The notes beneath the pieces are model-generated. The model was not told the DNA's origin. It did no database searches and was given only the letters and a program-made list of their open reading frames with translations. DNA of 25,190 nt from Chloroflexota bacterium (GTDB lineage: Bacteria; Chloroflexota; Anaerolineae; Aggregatilineales; Phototrophicaceae). Of this stretch, positions 6,804 to 14,443 are shown in pieces. The translations under genes were made by a program, and so were the position numbers. Position 1 is the first letter of the stretch, and every line of letters starts with the position of its first letter. The stretch is from the NCBI GenBank assembly GCA_023430545.1, contig JAEZAF010000106.1, positions 1-25,190 on the forward strand. The letters run 5' to 3'.

Positions 6804-9800
6804 GTGACCCGTAACTTCATTTTTGAAGACCTGTCCGATGCCGTCATCGCACTAGATGCACACCACCACATCATTGACCTCAACCCGGCCATGCGCAGGC
6901 TGTTCCATCTGCCTGCAGATTCAGTGGGCAAGTCGGTGCGCGAGGGGCTTGGTGCCTATTACCGCTATTTTGAGCCATTTCTGACTCAGGAACAGGCACG
7001 TACGGAAATCACCGTCAATAATGGTGAAACGCATCACTTCCAGCTTCAGATGCTGCCGCTGACCAAACCCGGTGAAGCGCCGGGCCGGTGGTTTATCCTG
7101 CACGACATCACGGAATACAAGCGCACACAGCACGAACTGCGCTTTCATTCCAGCCTTCAGGACTCGGTGACCGATGCCGTGATCGTCACCGATATGAACT
7201 TCGTCATCCGAAGCTGGAACAAGGCCGCAGAGAATATCTACGGCTGGCGCGCAGACGAAGTGATTGGCCTCCCTACCCGAGACGTTCTCCACAGCACCTT
7301 CCCGGACCGCGATGAATACAATCGCACGATTGAGCAGCTCATCGAACTGGGATACTGGAAAGGCGAAGTCACCCAGTACCACCGTGACGGCCATCCGATT
7401 CATGTCCTCGGATCGGTCGTGCGCTTCAATGATGACACCGGCCAGCCCATCGGGATTGTGGCGGTCAATCACGACATCACCCAGCGCACAGAGATCCAGC
7501 GTGCCCTGGCGGAAGAGCGAAACCTGCTCCGTACCCTGATCGACAGCCTGCCAGAAGCGATCTACGTCAAGGATCTGGATTATCGCTTTATCCTGAGCAA
7601 CCGTGCGCATGATCATATGCAGGGGATCAAGCACGTAGGGAACCGGATCGGGAAAACCGTCTTCGACCTGTATCCCCATGAACTGGCGGAAAAATATCAC
7701 AGGGACGACCAGCAGGTCTTCAACACCGGTCAGCCGCTGATCGATTATGAGGAACGGGCCGGCTTCGACGAAGAGACCATGCGCTGGTACACCGTCAGCA
7801 AGATCCCGCTGCGCAACCTCAACGGTGAGATCACCGGCCTGGTCGGTATCACACACGATATCACCAACCGCAAGGCCATCGAAGAAGAACTGGGACGGCT
7901 GGTCGAAGAACGCGATCAGCTCTATCAGCAGTCGCAGCGTTCACTGGCAGAGGCCAACCGCTACGCCAGTAAGCTCAGCCTGCTGAACGGACTCAGTCAG
8001 CAGATTGGGCTGGCCGATACCGAAGAGGAACTGTTTCAGATCGCGTCAGAATACCTTGAGCGGATCTTCCAGAATGAACAGCTTTTGATTCTGCTAAGGG
8101 AACCCGACAGCGATAACATGCGCGCTGCATTTGTAACCGAACTCAGCGAGAAATTCCTGGCAAAAGACACTGTGTTCCCGATCGGGAACAGCTTTAGCGG
8201 CAGCATTCTGAGAGCACAGAAACCGACCAATGTCAGTGACGTGAAGGTGATCAACTCACCTTTTGCCACCAGTATTTACGAGAGCGGTATACGATCGGCT
8301 GTTTTTGCCCCCATGCTGGTCAATCAACAGGCGGTCGGGGTGCTGTGCATCGCCACCGAACGCATGAATGCCTTTAGTGTGCAGGATGAAGACCTGCTGA
8401 TGCATGTCGCCGCGTTTCTGGGGGTTGCCAGCCAGAATCTGCGCCGCAGCCAGCAGCTTCAGAAGGCGATGTTCGCGGCGGAAACCGCCAACCGTGCCAA
8501 GAGCGAATTTCTGGCGAATATGAGCCATGAGCTGCGGACACCGCTCAACGCCATCCTCGGTTATGTCCAGATTTTGAGCCGTGACGGGCTTCCAGCGGAA
8601 AAGCAGAAGGAAGGACTGGAAGTCATCTATCAGAGTGGCAATCACCTGCTCACACTGATTAACGACATCCTCGATCTCTCCAAGATCGAAGCGCAGCGCA
8701 TGGAGCTGAACCTTGCGCAGTTTGATCTGCCCAAGCTGCTGAAGAATATCGCCGGCCTCGCACGCATCCGCGCCAGTGAGAAGGATCTGACCTTCATCTT
8801 CGAAGAACTGAGCGACCTGCCCGTCGGTGTGATGGGCGATGAGGTGCGGCTGCGGCAGGTGCTGCTCAATCTGCTGAGCAACGCGGTCAAATACACCAAC
8901 AGCGGCGGCGTGGTCTTCAAGGTCGGGTTTCATGAGGAGCGCCTGCGCTTTCAGGTGGAAGATACCGGCATCGGCATCAGCACGGAAGACATCAACCGGC
9001 TGTTCAAACCCTTCATTCAGGTCGGACAGCGCAATCTCTATGTCGAAGGGACCGGCCTCGGTCTGGCGATCAGCAAACAACTGGTCGAACTGATGGGCGG
9101 CGAGCTTCAGGTCAGAAGCACCCTCGGTGAAGGCACCACCTTCTGGTTTGAAATCGACCTGCCTGCCGTTGAAGACTTCGTCAGCGAGACACCGCTGGTG
9201 GCGAACACCCTCACCGGATACGAGGGGGAACGCCGCCGCGTCATGATTGTCGATGACCGGCAGGAAAACCGGACACTGATCCACAATCTGCTGGAACCGC
9301 TTGGCTTCATCATCATGGAGACGGTGAATGGTCGCGACTGTCTCGATCAGATCACCGATTTCGCACCGGACGCTGTCATCATGGACCTGCGGATGCCGGT
9401 CATGGGCGGTAACGAGACCATGCGCCACATCCGCGCCATGCCCATTCGCCAGCCGGTCCTGATCGCCGTCTCCGCCAGCGCCTTCGATCATCACATGGAG
9501 CAGAGCTATCAGGCGGGGGCAAATGCCTTTCTGTCCAAGCCTTTCCGGATTGAACGTCTGCTGGAGGTGCTTGGAAATCATTTAGGGATACAATGGACTA
9601 CAGATCAACCTGAAACGCAGGAATCACAATCCGCCCAGCAGTCCCTTGTCCCGCCCCCGGCGGAGATGCTTGACACGCTCTACGATCTGTCGATTCAGGG
9701 TGATATTCGCGGCATCCTGGCGATCAGCCAGCAGCTCGAGCAGGAGCAGTATCAGGTCTTTGCTGCGAAACTGATGGCAATGGCGCATGATTTCAAAATA

Positions 9801-9839
9801 AAAGAAATTAGACACTTTATTCAGACTTTTCGAGGTTAA
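6804..9839 (+). CDS. Hybrid sensor histidine kinase (PAS-PAS-PAS-GAF-HisKA-HATPase-receiver)
   Basis: This 1011-residue soluble sensor kinase starts at a GTG with AAGGA eight bases upstream. No membrane segment is visible, so it should sense cytoplasmic or diffusible cues. Three PAS domains span about residues 1-110, 112-235 and 237-360, each ending in an HDIT-type motif. A GAF domain covers about 390-545. The dimerisation helix carries the phospho-acceptor His575 (ANMSHELRTP). The ATPase domain shows NLLSNAVKYT (N box), DTGIGIS (from 720) and GTGLGL (749-754). A receiver at about 811-930 has Asp817/818, phospho-acceptor Asp861 and Lys912. A helical tail of about 60 residues ends the protein. 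The final GAGG precedes the next gene, which begins four bases after the stop, so the two are surely cotranscribed. Ligands and final output are unknown. Confidence 0.95.
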   Translation: MTRNFIFEDLSDAVIALDAHHHIIDLNPAMRRLFHLPADSVGKSVREGLGAYYRYFEPFLTQEQARTEITVNNGETHHFQLQMLPLTKPGEAPGRWFILHDITEYKRTQHELRFHSSLQDSVTDAVIVTDMNFVIRSWNKAAENIYGWRADEVIGLPTRDVLHSTFPDRDEYNRTIEQLIELGYWKGEVTQYHRDGHPIHVLGSVVRFNDDTGQPIGIVAVNHDITQRTEIQRALAEERNLLRTLIDSLPEAIYVKDLDYRFILSNRAHDHMQGIKHVGNRIGKTVFDLYPHELAEKYHRDDQQVFNTGQPLIDYEERAGFDEETMRWYTVSKIPLRNLNGEITGLVGITHDITNRKAIEEELGRLVEERDQLYQQSQRSLAEANRYASKLSLLNGLSQQIGLADTEEELFQIASEYLERIFQNEQLLILLREPDSDNMRAAFVTELSEKFLAKDTVFPIGNSFSGSILRAQKPTNVSDVKVINSPFATSIYESGIRSAVFAPMLVNQQAVGVLCIATERMNAFSVQDEDLLMHVAAFLGVASQNLRRSQQLQKAMFAAETANRAKSEFLANMSHELRTPLNAILGYVQILSRDGLPAEKQKEGLEVIYQSGNHLLTLINDILDLSKIEAQRMELNLAQFDLPKLLKNIAGLARIRASEKDLTFIFEELSDLPVGVMGDEVRLRQVLLNLLSNAVKYTNSGGVVFKVGFHEERLRFQVEDTGIGISTEDINRLFKPFIQVGQRNLYVEGTGLGLAISKQLVELMGGELQVRSTLGEGTTFWFEIDLPAVEDFVSETPLVANTLTGYEGERRRVMIVDDRQENRTLIHNLLEPLGFIIMETVNGRDCLDQITDFAPDAVIMDLRMPVMGGNETMRHIRAMPIRQPVLIAVSASAFDHHMEQSYQAGANAFLSKPFRIERLLEVLGNHLGIQWTTDQPETQESQSAQQSLVPPPAEMLDTLYDLSIQGDIRGILAISQQLEQEQYQVFAAKLMAMAHDFKIKEIRHFIQTFRG

Positions 9840-9843
9840 AGAC

Positions 9844-10995
9844 ATGCAGCATAAACGCGGGGTCATCCTGATCGTCGATGACACACCCTTCAATCTCAAC
9901 GTCCTGATGAACTTTCTGGAGGCTGCGGGATACAGGGTCCTGATCGCGACAGATGGGGAGAGTGCAGTAGAACAGGCGGAGTACGCACTGCCGGATATCA
10001 TCTTGCTGGATGTCATGATGCCGGGAATCGACGGCTTCGAGACCTGCCGCCGCCTCAAGCGAGTCGAGGCCACGCAGAAGATCCCCGTGATCTTCATGAC
10101 CGCCCTGACCGATACCTCGGACAAGGTACGCGGGTTTGAAGCGGGTGCGGTCGATTACATCACCAAGCCGCTTCAGCAGGAAGAGGTGATCGCACGGGTC
10201 AATACCCATCTGGAGCTGGCCCGTCGCCAGCAGCGCATCGAGCAGTTGATGGAACAGGATCGCATCCAGTACGAAAACCTCTCGTACATGAAGGATCAAC
10301 TGTTGAGCACGGCCTCGCACGAACTCAAAAATCCTTTGGCCTCGATCATGCTCTCGATCGACATCCTGCGGCGCTCCATGGGTACCGAAAACGCGCATGT
10401 GGTGGAACGTCTGAACCTGATCCAGCATTCCGCGCTCTATATGCGTGACCTGATCGCCAATCTGCTCGATATTGCCAAGCTCGAAATGCACATCGAGATG
10501 CGCAAGGTCGAAGTATCGCTCAATCAGATCATCCGGGACGGGCTTTCCCGTCAGACCTCGTTCGCCTCGGAACAGGGCGTGGCACTGGTGACGCAGCTCT
10601 CTGAAAAAGACATCGTCGTCCACTGCGAACCCTTCCAGATCGATCAGGTCATGCAGAATCTGCTCTCGAATGCGATCAAGTATTCACCGCTCGGCGGCAG
10701 GATCGAGATCTCGACCAGCAGTGACAACACGCATGGCTACGTGGAAATCAGCGACGAAGGTCTCGGCATCCCGCAGAAGGACATCCCCCGCATCTTCGAG
10801 AAGTTCTACCGTGTGGAGACTTCCGAACACCGCGCCATCACCGGCACAGGGCTGGGACTCTCAATCGTCCGCGAGATCATCAGGCAGCATGACGGCGAAA
10901 TCGAGGTGCGCAGCCGCGAGGGTGAAGGGACGACCTTCCGCTTCTCGCTGCCGCTTCAGAGCGATCCGATCTCGTATTCCATGATGTCGTACTGA
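9844..10995 (+). CDS. Receiver-histidine kinase protein (REC-HisKA-HATPase)
   Basis: This 383-residue protein has reversed domain order. An N-terminal receiver (about 5-125) carries Asp12/13, phospho-acceptor Asp56 and Lys108. A short coiled linker follows, then a HisKA domain with His159 (STASHELKNP) and an ATPase domain with NLLSNAIKY, DEGLGIP and GTGLGLS. Such proteins typically receive phosphate on the receiver, which then tunes their own kinase domain. The gene starts four bases after the preceding hybrid kinase, with GAGG overlapping that gene's end. The pair is therefore likely a phosphorelay in which the first kinase may signal to this receiver. No DNA-binding output domain is encoded next to them, so the terminal target lies elsewhere. 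Confidence 0.93.
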   Translation: MQHKRGVILIVDDTPFNLNVLMNFLEAAGYRVLIATDGESAVEQAEYALPDIILLDVMMPGIDGFETCRRLKRVEATQKIPVIFMTALTDTSDKVRGFEAGAVDYITKPLQQEEVIARVNTHLELARRQQRIEQLMEQDRIQYENLSYMKDQLLSTASHELKNPLASIMLSIDILRRSMGTENAHVVERLNLIQHSALYMRDLIANLLDIAKLEMHIEMRKVEVSLNQIIRDGLSRQTSFASEQGVALVTQLSEKDIVVHCEPFQIDQVMQNLLSNAIKYSPLGGRIEISTSSDNTHGYVEISDEGLGIPQKDIPRIFEKFYRVETSEHRAITGTGLGLSIVREIIRQHDGEIEVRSREGEGTTFRFSLPLQSDPISYSMMSY

Positions 10996-11101
10996 GTTTA
11001 CGCTTCAGCCGGACGCAGTCACATCACCCTGCACATGCTGTGTGTTCTGGGGGTGTGTTCAAAGCGTAGAGCAAGCGTGGGTTAAACGCCCTAACCGCCT
11101 G

Positions 11102-11131
11102 TTGTCAAACCGTTCACACGGCGCGTACAAT
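11102..11131 (+). promoter_or_regulatory. Sigma70-type promoter of the transglutaminase gene
   Basis: TTGTCA (11102-11107) and TACAAT (11126-11131) are separated by 18 bases. The predicted start near 11138 gives a leader of about 30 nt before the ATG at 11169. Confidence 0.6.
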
Positions 11132-11168
11132 GACAGTCACGTTGATGGTATGCGAGACGTCTTAACGT

Positions 11169-13664
11169 ATGACAACAAACGTTCAACCGCGCACTGGCCG
11201 CGTTAATCCGCCAGCCCCCAGACCAACCTTTCAGCAGCGTTTTATCCAGACATGGCAGCGTTATCTTGGCCCCGGCGACATCTACACGCTGCTGATCGCT
11301 GTCGCCCTGCTGGTGATCCCGGCCCTGGGATTGCAGACATCGAGCTGGCCAATTGAATCCGGCGTGCTGCTGCCGGTCACGGTGGCAGGCGTGCTGATCG
11401 GCTTTCTGCTGGCCCGCAGCCAGTTCAGTGAGTTCTCGTCGCTGTTTATCAGCCTCGGCTACGGCGGGACGATCACCCTGCTGCTGACCGGCATGACTGT
11501 ACCCGGTGGCCCGTATGAAGCTCTCACGCGCGGCGCACTCTGGTTCAACGATGCCATAACCGGCGGCATCAATACCGACGACATCGTCTTCACACTGTTT
11601 ATCAGCACGCTGTTCTGGTTTCTGGCTTATAACGCCGCGTGGCACATCTTCCGCGTGGACCGCGTCTGGCGGGCGGTGCTGCCCCCCGGCCTGATCCTGA
11701 TTATCAATGCCGCTTTCTACAATCGTCCGGCGGATCTCACACTGCATCTGGCCGGCTTTCTGTTCGCCGCCCTGCTGCTGATCGCCCGTTCCAATCTCGA
11801 TGCGCGGGAATGGGAATGGTACAACAACGGCATCCGCATTCCGCCTTCACTTCGACTGCGCTTCTTACAGGTTGGTGGTGTCATGGCCTTTATAGCGCTG
11901 GCGCTGGCATGGGCGATTCCGTCCGCCAACCTTCAGCGCCAGCTTGACGCCTTTCAGGACTTCCTGCGGTCGGAGCCAATTACGGAGATGAACGAGCTGT
12001 GGAGCCGTCTGTTTGCCCCGCTGGAAAGCGATGGCCCGACCAGCTCCGATTATTACGGCGGCGAATCGCTGGAGTTAAGCGGCGCGATCAAACTCGGTGA
12101 GCAGGAAGTCTTCTGGGTGAGCGCACCACCCACCCGCCGCTACTACTGGCGCTCACGTGTGTTCGATACCTACGAGTTTGGCCGCTGGACGCACGGCGCG
12201 GACATCCGCCTGATTTCACCGGATGCGCCGTTTACCGTGATCGGCGTGCAGGACAATGCCCGCGAATTGGTCACGCAGCAGTTTACGCTCGCCATGCGCT
12301 CTGCCCGCCAGATTCACACTGCGCCGCAGCCCGCCAGTGTCGATTTGCCCACGCGCACGGATCTGAAGTACACCGCGCCGGAAGGCGATCCGCTGCGAGG
12401 GATGAATATCTCGACGATCCGGCCTGTGCGCGCCCTGACACGCGGTGACCGCTATACCGCCACCAGTGCGATGAGCATTGCCACTGCCGACCAGCTCCGT
12501 AACGCTGGCATTGTCTATCCTGACTGGGTGCTGACGCATCCGCAGTATCTGCGCTCCAGTGACGCCGTCGTGAGTGAGCCGGTCAAAGCGCTGGCACAGC
12601 AGATCGTCGATGAAGCAGGCGCGACCAATAATTACGACAAGGCCAAGGCCATCGAGCGCTGGCTGCGAGTCAATATCACCTATAACGAATCCATCCCACA
12701 GCCCCCCACCCGCGAAAATGCGGTGGACTGGTTCCTGTTCGACATCAAAGAGGGCTACTGTAATTATTACGCCACCGCCATGATCGTCATGCTGCGCAGT
12801 CAGGGCATCCCGGCACGCATGGCCGCCGGTTTTGCGCAGGGCGAATGGGATGAGGCACAGAATGTCTTTGTCGTGCGCGAGCGTGATGCCCATACGTGGG
12901 TTGAGGCCTACTTCCCCGGCTACGGCTGGATCGAGTTCGAGCCGACATCCGCGCAGACACCGCCGCAGCGTGAAGGTGACGACGAACTCTCGCCGGAAGA
13001 ACAGCGCCAGCTTCAGCCGCCAACCGCGACCGCGACCATGACCCTCACGCCGACACCGCTGCCGCCAACCATGACTCCGACCTTCGAAGGCACGGCCACC
13101 CCGACCGAGGAAAACGATCAGTCGAACGCGCCGCTGGACCCGCCGACCGCGACCATCACGCCGACGCTGACACCCACACCGACCGCAACGCCGGTCATCA
13201 TGCCAACACAGCCATCCGCCATCCCGCCGGAAGCCCGCGACCCACTCTCGCTCGTCCTCTCGGCGCTCGGCATCGGCCTGCTTGGTCTGGTGGGGATTCT
13301 GCTGCTGGTCGGGATTGTGACCTTCATCTACTGGTGGTGGGAATGGCGCGGGATGCGCGGCCTTAGCCCGATCACACGCGCTTATGCCCGTCTCGAACGC
13401 TATCTCGGCCTCGTCGGGATTCACTTCGCGCCGGAGCAGACCCCCGAAGAACGCCGCCGCGCGGTGATGCGCGATGTCCCCGGTGTCGAGCGCCCTGTGA
13501 CCGCCATCACCCGCCTGTACACCACCGAGCGCTACGGTTCACCGGAACGCTTCGCGCCGAAGGCTCCGCAGCAGGGGGACTCCGCCGATCGGGCATGGAA
13601 AGAAGCACGCGGTGGGATTCTGCGCCGCTGGCTGCGCAAATTCCAGTTCTGGAAGCGGGATTAA
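11169..13664 (+). CDS. TgpA-like membrane transglutaminase-domain protein
   Basis: This 831-residue protein has an N-terminal set of roughly six hydrophobic segments (about 38-55, 65-82, 90-110, 140-160, 168-205, 235-250). A large exterior part follows, containing a transglutaminase-like papain-fold core. Catalytic Cys531 lies in EGYCNYYA and His575 in RDAHTWVEAY. The third position is Glu591 in WIEFEPT, where Asp is commoner. A Thr/Pro-rich linker (about 617-690) precedes another membrane helix (693-724) and a cytoplasmic DUF4129-like tail (about 732-795). The family is known as TgpA/YebA-like periplasmic or exterior cysteine-peptidase or transglutaminase proteins; the natural substrate is unclear. 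In many genomes it sits with a MoxR ATPase and a DUF58 protein, but neither is present here. The ATG has no strong ribosome site but follows a good promoter. Confidence 0.9.
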   Translation: MTTNVQPRTGRVNPPAPRPTFQQRFIQTWQRYLGPGDIYTLLIAVALLVIPALGLQTSSWPIESGVLLPVTVAGVLIGFLLARSQFSEFSSLFISLGYGGTITLLLTGMTVPGGPYEALTRGALWFNDAITGGINTDDIVFTLFISTLFWFLAYNAAWHIFRVDRVWRAVLPPGLILIINAAFYNRPADLTLHLAGFLFAALLLIARSNLDAREWEWYNNGIRIPPSLRLRFLQVGGVMAFIALALAWAIPSANLQRQLDAFQDFLRSEPITEMNELWSRLFAPLESDGPTSSDYYGGESLELSGAIKLGEQEVFWVSAPPTRRYYWRSRVFDTYEFGRWTHGADIRLISPDAPFTVIGVQDNARELVTQQFTLAMRSARQIHTAPQPASVDLPTRTDLKYTAPEGDPLRGMNISTIRPVRALTRGDRYTATSAMSIATADQLRNAGIVYPDWVLTHPQYLRSSDAVVSEPVKALAQQIVDEAGATNNYDKAKAIERWLRVNITYNESIPQPPTRENAVDWFLFDIKEGYCNYYATAMIVMLRSQGIPARMAAGFAQGEWDEAQNVFVVRERDAHTWVEAYFPGYGWIEFEPTSAQTPPQREGDDELSPEEQRQLQPPTATATMTLTPTPLPPTMTPTFEGTATPTEENDQSNAPLDPPTATITPTLTPTPTATPVIMPTQPSAIPPEARDPLSLVLSALGIGLLGLVGILLLVGIVTFIYWWWEWRGMRGLSPITRAYARLERYLGLVGIHFAPEQTPEERRRAVMRDVPGVERPVTAITRLYTTERYGSPERFAPKAPQQGDSADRAWKEARGGILRRWLRKFQFWKRD

Positions 13665-13692
13665 CCCATCACCTGCCGGATGTAATGTCGCA

Positions 13693-13712
13693 GGGCGGGA
13701 TGCTTCCCGCCC
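13693..13712. repeat. GC-rich hairpin repeat
   Basis: An 8-bp perfect stem, GGGCGGGA with TCCCGCCC, has a TGCT loop, 29 bases after the transglutaminase stop. No T-run follows. It resembles the other GGGC...GCCC hairpins in the window. Confidence 0.6.
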
Positions 13713-13791
13713 AATGCGTAGCAGCGATTGAATCTTACGCAATCACCCTGACCACCACGCCCATCGTCCTTATAAAATACGCGGCGGGTAG

Positions 13792-13811
13792 GGACACGGC
13801 CTGCCGTGTCC
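13792..13811. repeat. Hairpin repeat with TAGGGACACGG arm
   Basis: GGACACGG pairs with CCGTGTCC around a CCTG loop. The preceding TAGG resembles the TAGGG end of the 16128-16203 element. Confidence 0.55.
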
Positions 13812-13861
13812 GCTGTAAATATCTGAACCGAAAATCAAATACCTGACATTGAAAACGGGTA

Positions 13862-13888
13862 CGGAGGCTTGAAAAGCCTCCGCTTTTT
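13862..13888 (+). terminator. Rho-independent terminator
   Basis: A perfect 9-bp stem, CGGAGGCTT (13862-13870) with AAGCCTCCG (13874-13882) over a GAA loop, is followed by CTTTTT. It faces the plus strand and is the first good stop signal after the transglutaminase gene, about 200 bases downstream of its end. Confidence 0.75.
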
Positions 13889-14001
13889 GGTCCACTTCGT
13901 TTGAAAATTCGAACCGCACAATACGAACATTCGTGCTACACTATAAGTTTCCTGCACCTTAACATCGCCCGCCCTTACTCAGCAAAATCCCGCAATCAGT
14001 A

Positions 14002-14023
14002 GGGGCCGCATTCAATGCCGCCC
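14002..14023. repeat. 22-bp palindromic repeat, copy 1
   Basis: GGGCCGCAT and ATGCCGCCC pair with one mismatch around TCA. An exact 22-bp duplicate lies at 14238-14259. Confidence 0.75.
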
Positions 14024-14124
14024 ATATGCAGCAACTTAAGCAAATTGCAGACTTAAAAACCGGCGTGAATCGGTAAAAACCCATCTCCTAAGCAGCATAG
14101 CAAATCATGCTGCCCTTCATAAAA

Positions 14125-14188
14125 CCTGTTTTTCTCCCTTCCCCCACTCGCTTCGCTCTGAGGGAAGGGAAAGCGGAATTTATTCCGC
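14125..14188. repeat. Partial copy of the 5928-6109-type element
   Basis: The minus strand here reads GGGAAGGGAGAAAAACAGG followed by TTT. This matches GGGAAAGGGAGAAAAGCAGG plus TTT at 6015-6037 on the plus strand. Beside it are an 8-bp arm pair (CCCTTCCC 14136-14143, GGGAAGGG 14162-14169) and a hairpin GCGGAA-TTTA-TTCCGC (14173-14188). It looks like a degenerate or rearranged relative of the larger element. Confidence 0.55.
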
Positions 14189-14237
14189 AGGGATGGGGAG
14201 GCTTTTTTCGCCTCAAATCTCTAAAGTTGCAGTATAT

Positions 14238-14259
14238 GGGGCCGCATTCAATGCCGCCC
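14238..14259. repeat. 22-bp palindromic repeat, copy 2
   Basis: Identical over 22 bases to 14002-14023; the sequences on both sides differ, so only the palindrome is shared. Confidence 0.75.
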
Positions 14260-14268
14260 GCTTGTCTC

Positions 14269-14333
14269 GCAGTTGCAGCAGTTGCAGCACTTTTGCAGCA
14301 GTTGCAGCAGAATCGTGCAGCAGATTTTCAAAG
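14269..14333. repeat. GTTGCAGCA tandem array
   Basis: Imperfect direct repeats of a GTTGCAGCA/TGCAGCA unit, about six copies with short interruptions. Phase and spacing vary, so it is a decayed or slippage-prone array rather than a coding repeat. Confidence 0.7.
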
Positions 14334-14354
14334 TTGAGGGGAAAAACCGTTGTT

Positions 14355-14377
14355 GCCGCACAAAAATTTTGTGCGGC
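14355..14377. repeat. Perfect 11-bp-arm palindrome downstream of the MuiA-family gene
   Basis: GCCGCACAAAA and TTTTGTGCGGC flank a single central A. It lies about 70 bases after the minus-strand MuiA-family stop. On that strand a TTTTT run follows eight bases after the stem, so it could end transcription weakly, or bind a dimeric protein. Confidence 0.6.
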
Positions 14378-14443
14378 AGCAGCAGCAACAATCCGCAGAC
14401 CAGCGAACAACAGGGCGGGATTGCCTCCCATCCTGATCGAAAC

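Larger units (their letters stand above)
13665..14443. other. Repeat-rich intergenic stretch
   Basis: No protein gene is supported. The region contains at least four separate hairpins, two identical 22-bp copies of a palindrome, a terminator, a GTTGCAGCA tandem array and a long perfect palindrome, all listed individually. Short open frames here translate repeats and lack ribosome sites. Confidence 0.7.

Noticed and set aside
8256..9581. A 441-codon minus-strand open frame
   Set aside because: It is antisense to the kinase, receiver and GAF domains of the hybrid kinase; the composition is unlike a real protein and no start signal is seen.
14269..14333. CRISPR array
   Set aside because: Units are 7-9 bases with almost no spacers, and there are no cas genes.
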